In this document: positions 31,044 through 47,052 of the stretch, one piece after another
Position numbering within the stretch: the first letter of the stretch is position 1
Layout of the letters: the number at the start of each line of letters is the position of its first letter
Translations under genes and position numbers: made by a program
The notes under the pieces: model-generated
What the model saw: the letters and a program-made list of their open reading frames with translations, nothing else
What the model was told of the DNA's origin: nothing
Database searches by the model: none
Assembly: GCA_963790585.1 (NCBI GenBank)
Contig: CAWBOY010000002.1
Location: forward strand, 1,426,001-1,490,000
Length of the DNA: 64,000 bases
DNA from: CAWBOY01 sp963790585
GTDB taxonomy: Bacteria > Planctomycetota > Planctomycetia > Gemmatales > Gemmataceae
Reading direction: 5' to 3'

Positions 31044-32069
31044 CTAACTCCAATCCAAAATCACCTTGCCCGATTGGCCTGAAAGCATCGCGTCGAAGCC
31101 CTTTTGAAACTCATCGTATCGATAGCGATGCGTGATGATCGGCTTGATATCGAGACCGCTCTGAAGCATTACAGTCATCTTATACCAGGTCTCGTACATC
31201 TCACGTCCATAAATCCCTTTGATCGTGAGCATGTTGAAGACGACGAGATTCCAATCGATCGCCATTTCCTTTTCCGGGATGCCGAGCATGGCGATTCGTC
31301 CGCCGTGCGCCATGCTGGCGAGCATGTCGCGAAAGCCGTCCGCATTGCCGGACATCTCAAGGCCGACGTCGAAGCCCTCGGACATGCCGAGGTCCTTTTG
31401 CACCTGTTTGATCGTCTTTTCGCGCACGTCGAGCGCGACAGTGGCCCCCATTTTCTTGGCGAGCGCGAGGCGATAAGGATTTACATCGGTTATGACGACG
31501 TGACGAGCCCCGGCATGACGAACGACGGCACACGCCATGATGCCGATCGGGCCGGCACCCGTGATGAGGACGTCTTCGCCCAGAACAGGAAACGAAAGAG
31601 CCGTATGCACGGCGTTGCCAAACGGATCGAATATGGCGGCGACATCGGAGTCGATATCAGCCTGATGATGCCAGACATTGGACATCGGCAATGCCAGGTA
31701 TTCGGCGAAAGCCCCCGGTCGATTCACGCCGACCCCTTGCGTGTGAGCACAGAGATGCCGGCGACCCGCGAGGCAGTTGCGGCAGCGACCGCAGACGACG
31801 TGGCCTTCGCCGCTGACGATGTCGCCGATGCGAAAATCGGCTACGTTGGAGCCAATTGCGACGATTTCACCGACGAATTCGTGCCCAACGACCATTGGGA
31901 CCGGAATCGTCTTCCTGGCCCAGGCGTCCCACTTGTAGATATGGACGTCGGTGCCGCATATTCCCGTGCGTTGAACCCGAATCAGTACGTCATTGATGCC
32001 GATTTCAGGCTTCGGCACATCCTCGAGCCAAAGGCCAACTTCCGGATATCGCTTGACAAGCGCTTTCAT
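31044..32069 (-). CDS. tdh: L-threonine 3-dehydrogenase
   Basis: Zinc-dependent medium-chain dehydrogenase oxidising L-threonine with NAD+ to 2-amino-3-ketobutyrate, which a ligase (kbl, not seen here) would split to glycine and acetyl-CoA. 341 residues, the same as the classic enzyme. Catalytic zinc ligands lie in RTGICGTDVHIY and VGHEFVGE; the structural zinc Cys cluster is CGRCRNCLAGRRHLC. The NAD motif is GAGPIGIMA. IFDPFGNAVHTALSF, GIYGREMYETWYKM and the C-terminal QKGFDAMLSGQSGKVIL are Tdh signatures that separate it from general alcohol dehydrogenases. ATG 32069. Confidence 0.93.
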   Translation of the reverse strand: MKALVKRYPEVGLWLEDVPKPEIGINDVLIRVQRTGICGTDVHIYKWDAWARKTIPVPMVVGHEFVGEIVAIGSNVADFRIGDIVSGEGHVVCGRCRNCLAGRRHLCAHTQGVGVNRPGAFAEYLALPMSNVWHHQADIDSDVAAIFDPFGNAVHTALSFPVLGEDVLITGAGPIGIMACAVVRHAGARHVVITDVNPYRLALAKKMGATVALDVREKTIKQVQKDLGMSEGFDVGLEMSGNADGFRDMLASMAHGGRIAMLGIPEKEMAIDWNLVVFNMLTIKGIYGREMYETWYKMTVMLQSGLDIKPIITHRYRYDEFQKGFDAMLSGQSGKVILDWS

Positions 32070-32167
32070 TCGCAGACCTCACACGATGATGGCAAATTGC
32101 CATCCTATCGCTCGATGTGCTCGGGGCGAGTAGTAAGAGGGATTTTTTGCGAAGCAGAGAAAGCAAC

Positions 32168-32243
32168 CGAGCCTGAAGCGTGAGCGAAAAGCCTTTCGCT
32201 TTTTTGAGACAAAAAAAGGCACTTCGCTCACGCTTCAGGCTCG
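32168..32243. terminator. GAGCCTGAAGCG-family hairpin after rpoC
   Basis: Perfect 21-bp arms, 32168-32188 and 32223-32243, with inner GCCTTT/AAAGGC pairing and T/A runs. It sits 21 bases past the rpoC stop (32264, minus strand) and about 100 bases before tdh, so it most likely ends the ribosomal/RNA polymerase transcript. Same family as 2871-2977, with GTGAGC in place of GTAAGC in both arms. Confidence 0.75.
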
Positions 32244-32263
32244 GATATTGCGTAGGAGCTGAG

Positions 32264-36763
<4,500 letters not shown>

Positions 36764-36813
36764 GGCACGCACTCCTAATCAGGCCCGCTCGGACGGGATC
36801 TTTCGCCGACTCA

Positions 36814-36852
36814 AGGTGGGGCGGTATCGACTGCCACGACACCGCCCCACCT
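36814..36852. terminator. rpoB-rpoC intercistronic hairpin
   Basis: AGGTGGGGCGGT (36814-36825), 15-base loop, ACCGCCCCACCT (36841-36852): a perfect 12-bp GC-rich stem starting 19 bases past the rpoB stop. No U-run follows on the minus strand, so processing, attenuation or transcript stabilisation are as likely as full termination. Confidence 0.6.
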
Positions 36853-36870
36853 GACTCAACAAAAGACAAC

Positions 36871-40578
<3,708 letters not shown>

Positions 40579-41147
40579 AGACGGTGCTCCTCCCTAATGA
40601 AGAATGCGAAACGGCGCCGCGCATGCGTCAGACGGCAGATCGGTCCGGCAATAAATGCCGTGGCTGTTCTACCGAGCCAACGTGGCACGGCTTCGTAAAT
40701 CGGTCCGCGGTGAATGAGGCAACGGAGTTCGATACATTCGCGGATGAACCGCCGCTCCGAGAGCGGTCCGACCGGAGAAAAGATCACAGGCTCCCATGCC
40801 CGTGGCGCCGGGACGGTGTGCGCATATAGCCAGGGACGGAGCCTGGCTAGGGATCGTCAAAAGGCGAAGGGAACGACTGAGTGATGGCACGCTGCATCCC
40901 ATCGCAAGTACAACGGAACTGCTCACCCAGCCTCGTTTAGAGCGATCGATTCGCCCTTCCGAAACTGGTTTCGCGCCTCTACTCCAGTTAAAGGAGGTAA
41001 GAGCGCTTTTATTTCACCACAAAGATTTACGGAATACAAATATATTTTTGGCATTTTGCCAGTTTTTGGCACGCCTATTTTTTTTCGTATCCGCAAAATG
41101 AACGAGCGGAGCGTCGCAACGCTCCGCTCAGCAAGCGATCTTCGCGA
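40579..41147 (-). other. rplL-rpoB spacer with hairpins
   Basis: Long untranslated region before rpoB. It holds the terminator-like stem after rplL (listed separately), TGCCAAAA-type triplets at 41046-41072 (TTTTGGCA, TTTTGCCA, TTTTTGGCA), and a perfect stem TAGCCAGG-GACGGAG-CCTGGCTA at 40827-40849. Reading frames here have no family resemblance. A promoter for rpoBC is likely within the A/T-rich 41000-41100 stretch, but no confident boxes are visible. Confidence 0.5.
41104..41129 (-). terminator. Hairpin after rplL
   Basis: On the minus strand GAGCGGAGCGT, loop TGCG, ACGCTCCGCTC, followed by TTCATTTTGC, starting 19 bases past the rplL stop. The perfect 11-bp stem and partial U-run suggest full or partial termination between rplL and rpoB, a place where many bacteria attenuate. 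Confidence 0.7.
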
Positions 41148-41549
41148 TTACTTGACAGTAACCTTGGCTCCGCCTTCTTCGAGCTTCTTCTTCATGGCGG
41201 CGGCTTCGTCCTTGGAGACGTTTTCCTTGACGTTCTTCGGAGCGCCTTCGACGAGTTCCTTGGCTTCCTTGAGGCCCAGGTTCGTCAGCTCGCGGACCAC
41301 CTTGATGACGTTGATCTTCTTGGCGGGATCAGCAAGCGAGTCGAGAACAACCGTGAACTCGGTCTGCTCGACCTTAGCTTCTGGAGGAGCTACAGGGCCA
41401 GCATTGGACGGGCCTGCCACCACTGCGCCGGCGGCGGGTTCGATCTTGTACTTTTCCTTGAGGTAATCCTTGAGGAGGACTGCCTCGGTCAACTTAAGGT
41501 TGGCGATCTTGTCACCGATCTCGGTGATCGTCGCTGGGAACTCGGTCAT
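41148..41549 (-). CDS. rplL: Ribosomal protein L7/L12
   Basis: Stalk protein of the large subunit that recruits translation GTPases, 133 residues. The N-terminal dimerisation helix (IANLKLTEAVLLKDYLKEKY), Ala/Pro/Gly hinge (about 40-60) and C-terminal globular domain (KKINVIKVVRELTNLGLKEA, KELVEGAPKNVKE) are all present. ATG 41549 follows AGGAT. Confidence 0.96.
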   Translation of the reverse strand: MTEFPATITEIGDKIANLKLTEAVLLKDYLKEKYKIEPAAGAVVAGPSNAGPVAPPEAKVEQTEFTVVLDSLADPAKKINVIKVVRELTNLGLKEAKELVEGAPKNVKENVSKDEAAAMKKKLEEGGAKVTVK

Positions 41550-41690
41550 TTCTAGTTATCCTTTCGTGCGGAGCAGTGCTGCTTGAAGCAGGGCAGCGCG
41601 TGCGTAATAGCCTATTTCGGACTCAACTTTAGCGTTACTTGTTGCTCACGAGCCCCAAGCGCGAGGGCGGGTGAGTCTTGAGTGAAATTA
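41550..41690. repeat. rplJ-rplL spacer with half-repeat
   Basis: Contains GAGCCCCAAGCGCGAGGGCG near 41649, a single arm related to the complete hairpin at 42302-42359. No partner arm is visible, so it looks like a decayed or half copy. Confidence 0.5.
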
Positions 41691-42281
41691 TCACCCAGCA
41701 GTTGGCGCTGGCGAAGCATCGGTCGGTGCGGCAGCGGCAGCGGGAGCCTCTTCTTTCCGTTCGGTGATCGTAACCACCTGGCTGGCGATCTGACTCGCCG
41801 GTGCGCTGAGGCAACCAGCGATCGACGCCCCAGGACTAAGGATCATTCCCAAGATGGCGCCGATCGCCTCTTGGCGGGTCGGCATCTTGAGGGCTTGCTC
41901 GAAGGTCACTTCCTGGCCGTCGGCGATGGCTCCCTTGATGACGACTTTGTCCTTGAATAAAGGAGCAGTCTTGGGAACCTTGAGTTCGCTTTCGAGCGTG
42001 CGGCTCAATTCAGCGATGCTGCCAGAACCCCAAGCCAGAGCGGTTGCACCACCCCAGTATTTCGAGTCGGCATTGCCGCCGATGCCTAGCTCGCCGAAGA
42101 CGCGGCGCGTCAGCGTGTTCTTGACGATCTGCAGGCGAATCTTCTTCTTGCGAAGATTGGTTCGCAACGTCGTGTCGCCCACGGAGCCAAGCCCCTTGAT
42201 GCTAAGGACGACCAGGTCGCGAACGTCCTTGAAGGTGTCCTTCAAGGTTTCCATTTCCATCTGCTTGATGACTTTGCTCAT
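41691..42281 (-). CDS. rplJ: Ribosomal protein L10
   Basis: Stalk base protein that anchors L7/L12 dimers, 196 residues from ATG 42281 (MSKVIKQMEMETL). Conserved text includes LRKKKIRLQIVKNTLTRRVF and the middle FKDKVVIKGAIADGQEVTFE. The C-terminus is an Ala/Pro-rich tail (EEAPAAAAAPTDASPAPTAG) beyond the L12-binding helix, longer than usual. Confidence 0.95.
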   Translation of the reverse strand: MSKVIKQMEMETLKDTFKDVRDLVVLSIKGLGSVGDTTLRTNLRKKKIRLQIVKNTLTRRVFGELGIGGNADSKYWGGATALAWGSGSIAELSRTLESELKVPKTAPLFKDKVVIKGAIADGQEVTFEQALKMPTRQEAIGAILGMILSPGASIAGCLSAPASQIASQVVTITERKEEAPAAAAAPTDASPAPTAG

Positions 42282-42301
42282 GTGTCGCTTATCCACTCAC
42301 C

Positions 42302-42359
42302 AGCCCCAAGCGCAAGCGCGGGGTTCGTTAATCCGGGAACCCCGCTTGCGCTTGGGGCT
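42302..42359. repeat. rplA-rplJ hairpin
   Basis: Arms AGCCCCAAGCGCAAGCGCGG (42302-42326) and GAACCCCGCTTGCGCTTGGG (42337-42359), one two-base asymmetry, loop about 10. It begins 12 bases after the rplA stop on the minus strand. This is where L1/L10 autoregulation often acts in bacteria, but the sequence is a repeat rather than a recognisable rRNA mimic. Confidence 0.7.
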
Positions 42360-42370
42360 AGAATGCCTGC

Positions 42371-43285
42371 TTACATGCTCAACCGAATCCCCGGCGTCAT
42401 GGTCGCGGCCAGGGTGATCGAGTTGATGTAATTCCCTTTGACGCCTGACGGCTTGACGGCGCGAATCTGCTCGACGAACGTCGTGACGTTGGCGGCGATC
42501 TTGTCGTCGTCGAAGCTCATCTTGCCTACACCCGCATGGACGTTGCCACCCTTATCAGAGCGGAATTCAACCTTGCCGGCCTTGAATTCACGCACGGCCG
42601 CGCCGATATCGCTACCCGTCGTGATTACGGTGCCGGCCTTCGGCGTCGGCATTAGACCGCGTGGGCCAAGGGTTTTACCGAGGCGGGAAACCTGGCCCAT
42701 CATGTCCTGCGTGGCGAGGGCCACGTCGAACTCAAGCCAGCCTTCGCTTTGAATCTTTTTGATTAGATCATCACTGCCAGCGAAATCAGCGCCGGCCTCA
42801 CGGGCTTTGTTGGCGTTTTCACCCTGGCAAAAGACGAGAACGCGCACCGATTTACCGACGCCATGAGGCAATGCCACGGCGCCACGAATCATTTGATCGC
42901 TTTGCGTCGAATCAATGCCAAGCGACATGTGGATCTCGACGGTCTCGTCAAACTTGGCTCGCTTGATCTGCTTGAGCAGCGCGATCGCCTTCTTGAGGGA
43001 TTGCGGGCCCTCTTTGTCGACCTTGTTTGCGATCGAGCGGACTTTTTCACGCAACTTCTTGCCGCGGTGCGGCGGCGTGCCGGGCTGTTTTCCCTTTTTC
43101 TTGGTCTTGTCGCCCGACGGTGTCGAAGTCATTGGCGCCGAGGCTGATGCACCAGGCGCTGTGGCCGCGGGCGGCGCGCTTTCGGTCGCTGGAGTGTCAG
43201 GCTTGGTCTTCTTACCATCACCTGCTGTGGCCTTCGCCGCGTCCGGCTTTTCCGCGCCTTCCGGCGCGGTGGTCTTCTTCGCCAT
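42371..43285 (-). CDS. rplA: Ribosomal protein L1 with N-terminal extension
   Basis: Large-subunit protein of the L1 stalk, 304 residues against about 230 in most bacteria. The extra 70 residues at the N-terminus are low-complexity Lys/Ala/Pro/Thr (MAKKTTAPEGAEKPDAAKAT...), probably disordered. The body has the KFDETVEIHMSLGIDSTQSD box, GKTLGPRGLMPTPKAGTV and VGKMSFDDDKI. ATG 43285 after GGGAAGA; a longer frame upstream is Cys/Phe-rich and unlikely. Confidence 0.95.
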   Translation of the reverse strand: MAKKTTAPEGAEKPDAAKATAGDGKKTKPDTPATESAPPAATAPGASASAPMTSTPSGDKTKKKGKQPGTPPHRGKKLREKVRSIANKVDKEGPQSLKKAIALLKQIKRAKFDETVEIHMSLGIDSTQSDQMIRGAVALPHGVGKSVRVLVFCQGENANKAREAGADFAGSDDLIKKIQSEGWLEFDVALATQDMMGQVSRLGKTLGPRGLMPTPKAGTVITTGSDIGAAVREFKAGKVEFRSDKGGNVHAGVGKMSFDDDKIAANVTTFVEQIRAVKPSGVKGNYINSITLAATMTPGIRLSM

Positions 43286-43396
43286 GATCGATCTTCCCAT
43301 TCTGATGCAAAAGCACGGGACACAAACGAATGAGAAACAAAGCGACACGTAGTCTGCCTTTGTTTCTCAGGCTGCCCCGCGCGGTAATCGTCGCGC

Positions 43397-43861
43397 TTAC
43401 CCTTCGATTGTCAAACCGAGACTGCGGGCCGTTCCCGCGATGATGCGGCAGGCATGTTCCATATCACGAGCATTAAGATCGGCAATCTTCGTCTTGGCGA
43501 TGTCTTCGACCTGGGCGGTACTGACCTTGAAGCCCTTATATTTGCCGCTCATCTTGGTCTTTTCTTCGCCGGGGATGACATCGCCTCCCTTCTTCTTTTC
43601 AATCGGAATGCCTGCGGCCTTTTTCAGGAGAACCGCGGCCGGCGGACTCTTGATGAAGAACTCGAAGGTGCGATCGGAATAGACGGTGATGACAACAGGC
43701 AGCGTCAGGCCGCGCAGATCCTTGCTGCGGTCGTTGAACTGCGTGACGAACTGGCCGATGTTGACGCCATGCTGACCCAGAGCGGGACCAACCGGCGGCG
43801 CCGGTGTCGCCATGCCACCTGGACATTGCAGCTTGATTTGACCTGTCACCGTCCGAGCCAT
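43397..43861 (-). CDS. rplK: Ribosomal protein L11
   Basis: Binds the GTPase-associated 23S rRNA region, 154 residues, slightly long. The N-terminal domain has GQIKLQCPGGMATPAPPVGP and ALGQHGVNIGQFVTQFN; the C-terminal RNA-binding domain has KTKIADLNARDMEHACRII and ends GTARSLGLTIEG. ATG 43861 lies after GGAAGGG. The small insert GGDVIPGEEKTKMSGKYKGF extends the usual linker. Confidence 0.96.
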   Translation of the reverse strand: MARTVTGQIKLQCPGGMATPAPPVGPALGQHGVNIGQFVTQFNDRSKDLRGLTLPVVITVYSDRTFEFFIKSPPAAVLLKKAAGIPIEKKKGGDVIPGEEKTKMSGKYKGFKVSTAQVEDIAKTKIADLNARDMEHACRIIAGTARSLGLTIEG

Positions 43862-43991
43862 GATCGTCCCTTCCAGCACTTCTCTCGACCAGCGACGGAG
43901 TTCGTCACGGATCGATCCGACAAAAGTAAGAGATTACGTTATCAGCCAACTACCCAAGTGGCGAGGCCAAAAATACAAATCGCAATTGTGA

Positions 43992-44070
43992 CGCGATTAA
44001 AGAGCCGCGCACGCAGTAAGCAGGGTTACATCTCGCACCCGCTCACTGCGTGCGCGGCTCTTTAATCGCG
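43992..44070. terminator. nusG-rplK hairpin
   Basis: Perfect 26-bp arms (43992-44017 and 44045-44070) with core GAGCCGCGCACGCAGT, loop 27. On the minus strand it begins seven bases past the nusG stop. It could end or attenuate the secE-nusG transcript before rplKAJL. Confidence 0.7.
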
Positions 44071-44076
44071 CTCTTT

Positions 44077-44904
44077 TCAAACCGTTTCCACTTGCCAGTA
44101 TTCCAACTCCACCGATGTCGGCCGCCCGAAAATATGCAGCTGCAGCTTCACGGCACCCTTGGCGTCAATGATCTCGATCACTTCACCTTCCATACCGCTG
44201 AAGATACCGTCCTTAACCCGCAGACGGTCGCCCTTGTCGAAGGTCGGCTTGATCTCCGTGACTTTCTTGTCCGTGTGATCCGATGGTTGGCCGAGCATAC
44301 GCTCGACTTCGCGCGGCGACATCGGCTGTGGCGGGCGAATCGCACTGGCGCCCACGAAATCGCCGACACCCGAAGTCTCGCGGAAAAGATACAAAATTCG
44401 GTCATTGAACTCGACTTCCGCCATCAAGTATCCGGGATAGAGCTTGTGCTCTTTCGTCTTACGCTTACCTTTACGCAGCTCCGTTACCCGCTCGACCGGG
44501 ATGACGATCTGACCGAAATAATCTTCGAGCGCCTCGATTTTCACGCGCCGCTCGATAGCTTCCTTGATCGACTCCTCGCGGCCACTCTGCACTTTGATTA
44601 CATACCAGTGCTTATTACTCTCCGCCGCGGCCGGCTCAACTGGAAGACTCGCTTCCTCAGTCGCTTTTTCAGGAGATACCACTGCTTCACTGGGCTCAGC
44701 TGTGGCTGAGGGTTCATCGACCGGTTCGTCGATTGCTGCCTCTTCCTGAGGCGGCGCGATTTCTTCGATGCTCGGCGAAGCCTCATGCACTGTCGGCGCG
44801 GACTCGTGATGGTCGTGAGATGCGGGCGCGACTTCAGACTCAACCAGTGGCGGAGCCGATGGTGGCGTGTTAGGAATCGTTTGTGTTTGCACGGGGTCGT
44901 TCAT
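44077..44904 (-). CDS. nusG: Transcription antitermination/elongation factor NusG with acidic N-terminal extension
   Basis: Binds RNA polymerase and couples it to ribosome or Rho. 275 residues against about 180. Residues 1-95 are an Ala/Pro/Glu/Ser-rich acidic extension with His repeats (SHDHHESAPTVHEA). The NGN domain starts KHWYVIKVQSGREESIKEAI and includes YPGYLMAEVEF; the KOW domain is FDKGDRLRVKDGIFSGMEGE. ATG 44904; secE is upstream by 48 bases. Confidence 0.96.
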   Translation of the reverse strand: MNDPVQTQTIPNTPPSAPPLVESEVAPASHDHHESAPTVHEASPSIEEIAPPQEEAAIDEPVDEPSATAEPSEAVVSPEKATEEASLPVEPAAAESNKHWYVIKVQSGREESIKEAIERRVKIEALEDYFGQIVIPVERVTELRKGKRKTKEHKLYPGYLMAEVEFNDRILYLFRETSGVGDFVGASAIRPPQPMSPREVERMLGQPSDHTDKKVTEIKPTFDKGDRLRVKDGIFSGMEGEVIEIIDAKGAVKLQLHIFGRPTSVELEYWQVETV

Positions 44905-44952
44905 GGCTCGAACTCATTTAGCGGCTGCCGCAGGGGGCCAGTAGGAAGGCAA

Positions 44953-46407
44953 TCACCAAAGAGGAGAATCTCCAGCTCCAGTGCCGGAAGCACCACCTCC
45001 CAGTTTCAACACACCCAACCAAGTCAGCAAGACTCGCACTACCTGATCTGTGGTGAAAAAGAAGGCCGCAAACAAAACAAGCGTGATCAGGACCACAATC
45101 GTATCTTGAATCAAGCGCGGCCTTGTCGTCCACGACACCTTATTCATTTCAGCCTCGGTCGCGATCAGGAAGTCAGCGAAAGCGGGCATATTGACGACGC
45201 GCCACGCCAGCCACATCGTCACTACGAGGAACAACAGCGGCGCCGTGTACTGGACATACGGCAACAGCGGAATGCTTTGGTAAACCACTTCGCCTTTGGG
45301 CGGCACCGGTTCCTGACGGCTTTGCTGGATCCTGTCATTGAATCGCTGTACAGCGTCTTGGCTCGGATTTTCGCCAAGGTCAGCTTTCCGCAGACGACTC
45401 ACTGACGAGTCAAACGCCGATCGTCGCACAATGTCTTGATCCTGAAAGCCCTTGAATTCCGAAGCATCGCCTGACGCAGGCAATGAATGGAACGGGTTCG
45501 TTTCGCCGGTCGTTACATTGATGCGGACATATTCATCAGGATTGTATTCGGAAACCAGCTGTTTGAACTCACCACGAGGGACTTCGGCCTTTTCAATGGT
45601 GATCTCTTGCTTGCCTTCGAGTTTCTTCTCGGCTCGTTTCGGATACTTGCCTAGCTCAGCGAGAGCATCCCCAGCATCGCCCTTTTTCGCCCGGGCTTTG
45701 TCGGAGCCGATGCCTTCCTTGTCGCTTTTGCGTTCGCTCAAATCGACCAATACCACACCAGTAAACGGGATATTGAGTTCCCAGCTTTCGGCGCCGCGCT
45801 TGAGCGCGCCGCCATTGACCATCGTCCAAACGCCTGCAATCGCAAGCAGCACCAAGCCGAATATCGTGCCGCGGCGGACGCGCTGGCCTTGAAGCGGTTT
45901 GTAAGCGTCGGCTGAGAACCAGCCTTGCTCCTCAAACTGGACCAGTGTATTCGCAGAACTTGGTTGCAGCAACCATCGCCCCGCAAAGAACAGCAACGAC
46001 AGACCGATAACGGCGGTCAAGGTCATGCCCACCGTCGGTGAGATCCAACCAGAATCGTAGACCCATGACTCAAACCAGGTACTGGCGAATCGTGTCAGAA
46101 GAAGGATCACTAACAGGCCGGCAAAGGCAAGAAAGATACCTGCCTTGACGCCTTTGACCGGATGCGAACCAAGCAGTTTGCCGCCAAGAAAAGCCAGGGC
46201 CACCGCCGCGGCGACCATGGCCAACATCAGCCCCGACCATGAAACAAAGGTCGCAGGCGCGCCGGAACCCCACCACAAGCTGGGAATCAGCCTGAAGACG
46301 ATCGCGAGAGAAGCGATCAGATAGACCACACCGACGAGGCTGACGGCCTGCACGGACATCGGGCTCGCGGCGCGAACCTCGGGTTCATTTTTCACGGCCA
46401 CGGCCAT
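44953..46407 (-). CDS. secE: SecE preprotein translocase subunit, greatly extended
   Basis: 484 residues; ordinary bacterial SecE is about 65-130. The last 75 residues are a normal SecE: amphipathic EAEMNKVSWTTRPRLIQDTI, then one membrane helix (VVLITLVLFAAFFF) and a short tail. In front are about six additional helices (e.g. VSLVGVVYLIASLAIVF, AGIFLAFAGLLVILLL), a 170-residue charged loop (KSDKEGIGSDKARAKKGDAG) between helices, and one helix before the SecE core (YTAPLLFLVVTMWLAW). ATG 46407 after AGGAA; the frame stays open to 46575 but that text is Arg-rich and runs into tRNA-Trp. Position between tRNA-Trp and nusG confirms identity. The role of the added part is unknown. Confidence 0.9.
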   Translation of the reverse strand: MAVAVKNEPEVRAASPMSVQAVSLVGVVYLIASLAIVFRLIPSLWWGSGAPATFVSWSGLMLAMVAAAVALAFLGGKLLGSHPVKGVKAGIFLAFAGLLVILLLTRFASTWFESWVYDSGWISPTVGMTLTAVIGLSLLFFAGRWLLQPSSANTLVQFEEQGWFSADAYKPLQGQRVRRGTIFGLVLLAIAGVWTMVNGGALKRGAESWELNIPFTGVVLVDLSERKSDKEGIGSDKARAKKGDAGDALAELGKYPKRAEKKLEGKQEITIEKAEVPRGEFKQLVSEYNPDEYVRINVTTGETNPFHSLPASGDASEFKGFQDQDIVRRSAFDSSVSRLRKADLGENPSQDAVQRFNDRIQQSRQEPVPPKGEVVYQSIPLLPYVQYTAPLLFLVVTMWLAWRVVNMPAFADFLIATEAEMNKVSWTTRPRLIQDTIVVLITLVLFAAFFFTTDQVVRVLLTWLGVLKLGGGASGTGAGDSPLW

Positions 46408-46548
46408 GGCAGTTCCTGTCAAAGGGAAAGAAAGTCGGGACCGAAAGTAGCAACCATGCCGAGTGCGTCCCCGAAAGCATCCGCGTCCCCGCCGTCCTGG
46501 ATCTTGGGTCGGCCTTCGCGGTTGCTGAAATACGGTCCCGTCAGGGAA

Positions 46549-46621
46549 CAGGGGCGGAGCGACTCGAACGCTCAACCGCTGGTTTTGGAGACCAGTGCTC
46601 TACCAATTGAGCTACACCCCT
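46549..46621 (-). tRNA. tRNA-Trp (CCA anticodon)
   Basis: 73 nt. Acceptor AGGGGTG/CGCCCCT, D arm AGCTCAATTGGTAGAGC, anticodon stem CTGGT-ACCAG with loop CTCCAAA (anticodon CCA), T loop TTCGAGT. The 3' CCA is not encoded. It lies upstream of secE as in many bacteria. Confidence 0.95.
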
Positions 46622-46738
46622 AGAGCAGTGGTCAGGGATTTGTGGCCGGCAACCAGCGGTTGCTTTGATAAAGACAACGACTGGCCTCGTTCTCGTCGCG
46701 CCGCTCCAGCGTGTCCGAACAGACCACGGATCGACCGA

Positions 46739-46891
46739 TCACTTCTTGCGCGATTCCTTGTGCAGCGTGTGCTTGCGCTCTTTGCGGCAGAACTTATTCA
46801 GCTCCAGCCGATTGGCGCCGCGCGTTTCCTTGTTGGTGCGATAGTTCCGCGCGTTGCACACCGTGCATTCCAGCCACACATATTCCCGCAT
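46739..46891 (-). CDS. rpmG: Ribosomal protein L33
   Basis: 50-residue large-subunit protein: MREYVWLECTVCNARNYRTN, KETRGANRLELNKFCRKERK, HTLHKESRKK. One zinc-type Cys pair (CTVC) is kept; the second pair is reduced to a single Cys (NKFCRKER), so zinc binding is doubtful. ATG 46891 follows GGGAG by eight bases. It lies between tuf and tRNA-Trp. Confidence 0.93.
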   Translation of the reverse strand: MREYVWLECTVCNARNYRTNKETRGANRLELNKFCRKERKHTLHKESRKK

Positions 46892-46991
46892 GGGTCAGAC
46901 TCCCGCCGGATTGCCAAATCTTCAATTCGTTTAGCTGCAAGCCGCTTCGTTGTTGTGGAACAGTCTCCTGACCGTTCACACCCGAACACTG

Positions 46992-47027
46992 GCGTTGTGG
47001 AACGGTCGGGAGACCGTTCCACAACGC
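46992..47027. terminator. Hairpin after tuf (GGAACGGTC family)
   Basis: Perfect 16-bp arms, 46992-47007 and 47012-47027, core GTTGTGGAACGGTC with GGGA loop, starting 25 bases past the tuf stop on the minus strand. A partial TTTAGCTGCAAGCCGC arm and a decayed GGAACAGTC/GACCGTTC stem adjoin at 46930-46980. Same core as 4445, 10567-10644. Confidence 0.72.
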
Positions 47028-47052
47028 TAACGGCCCGCAGCAGAACAAGAAT

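Noticed and set aside
42302..42359. L1/L10 autoregulatory rRNA-mimic
   Set aside because: The sequence is a simple inverted repeat with a half copy elsewhere (41649), so it is better explained as a repeat.
46408..46575. N-terminal extension of SecE to 46575
   Set aside because: It would overlap the tRNA-Trp gene and is Arg/Pro/Gly-rich without conservation; the ATG at 46407 has a ribosome binding site.
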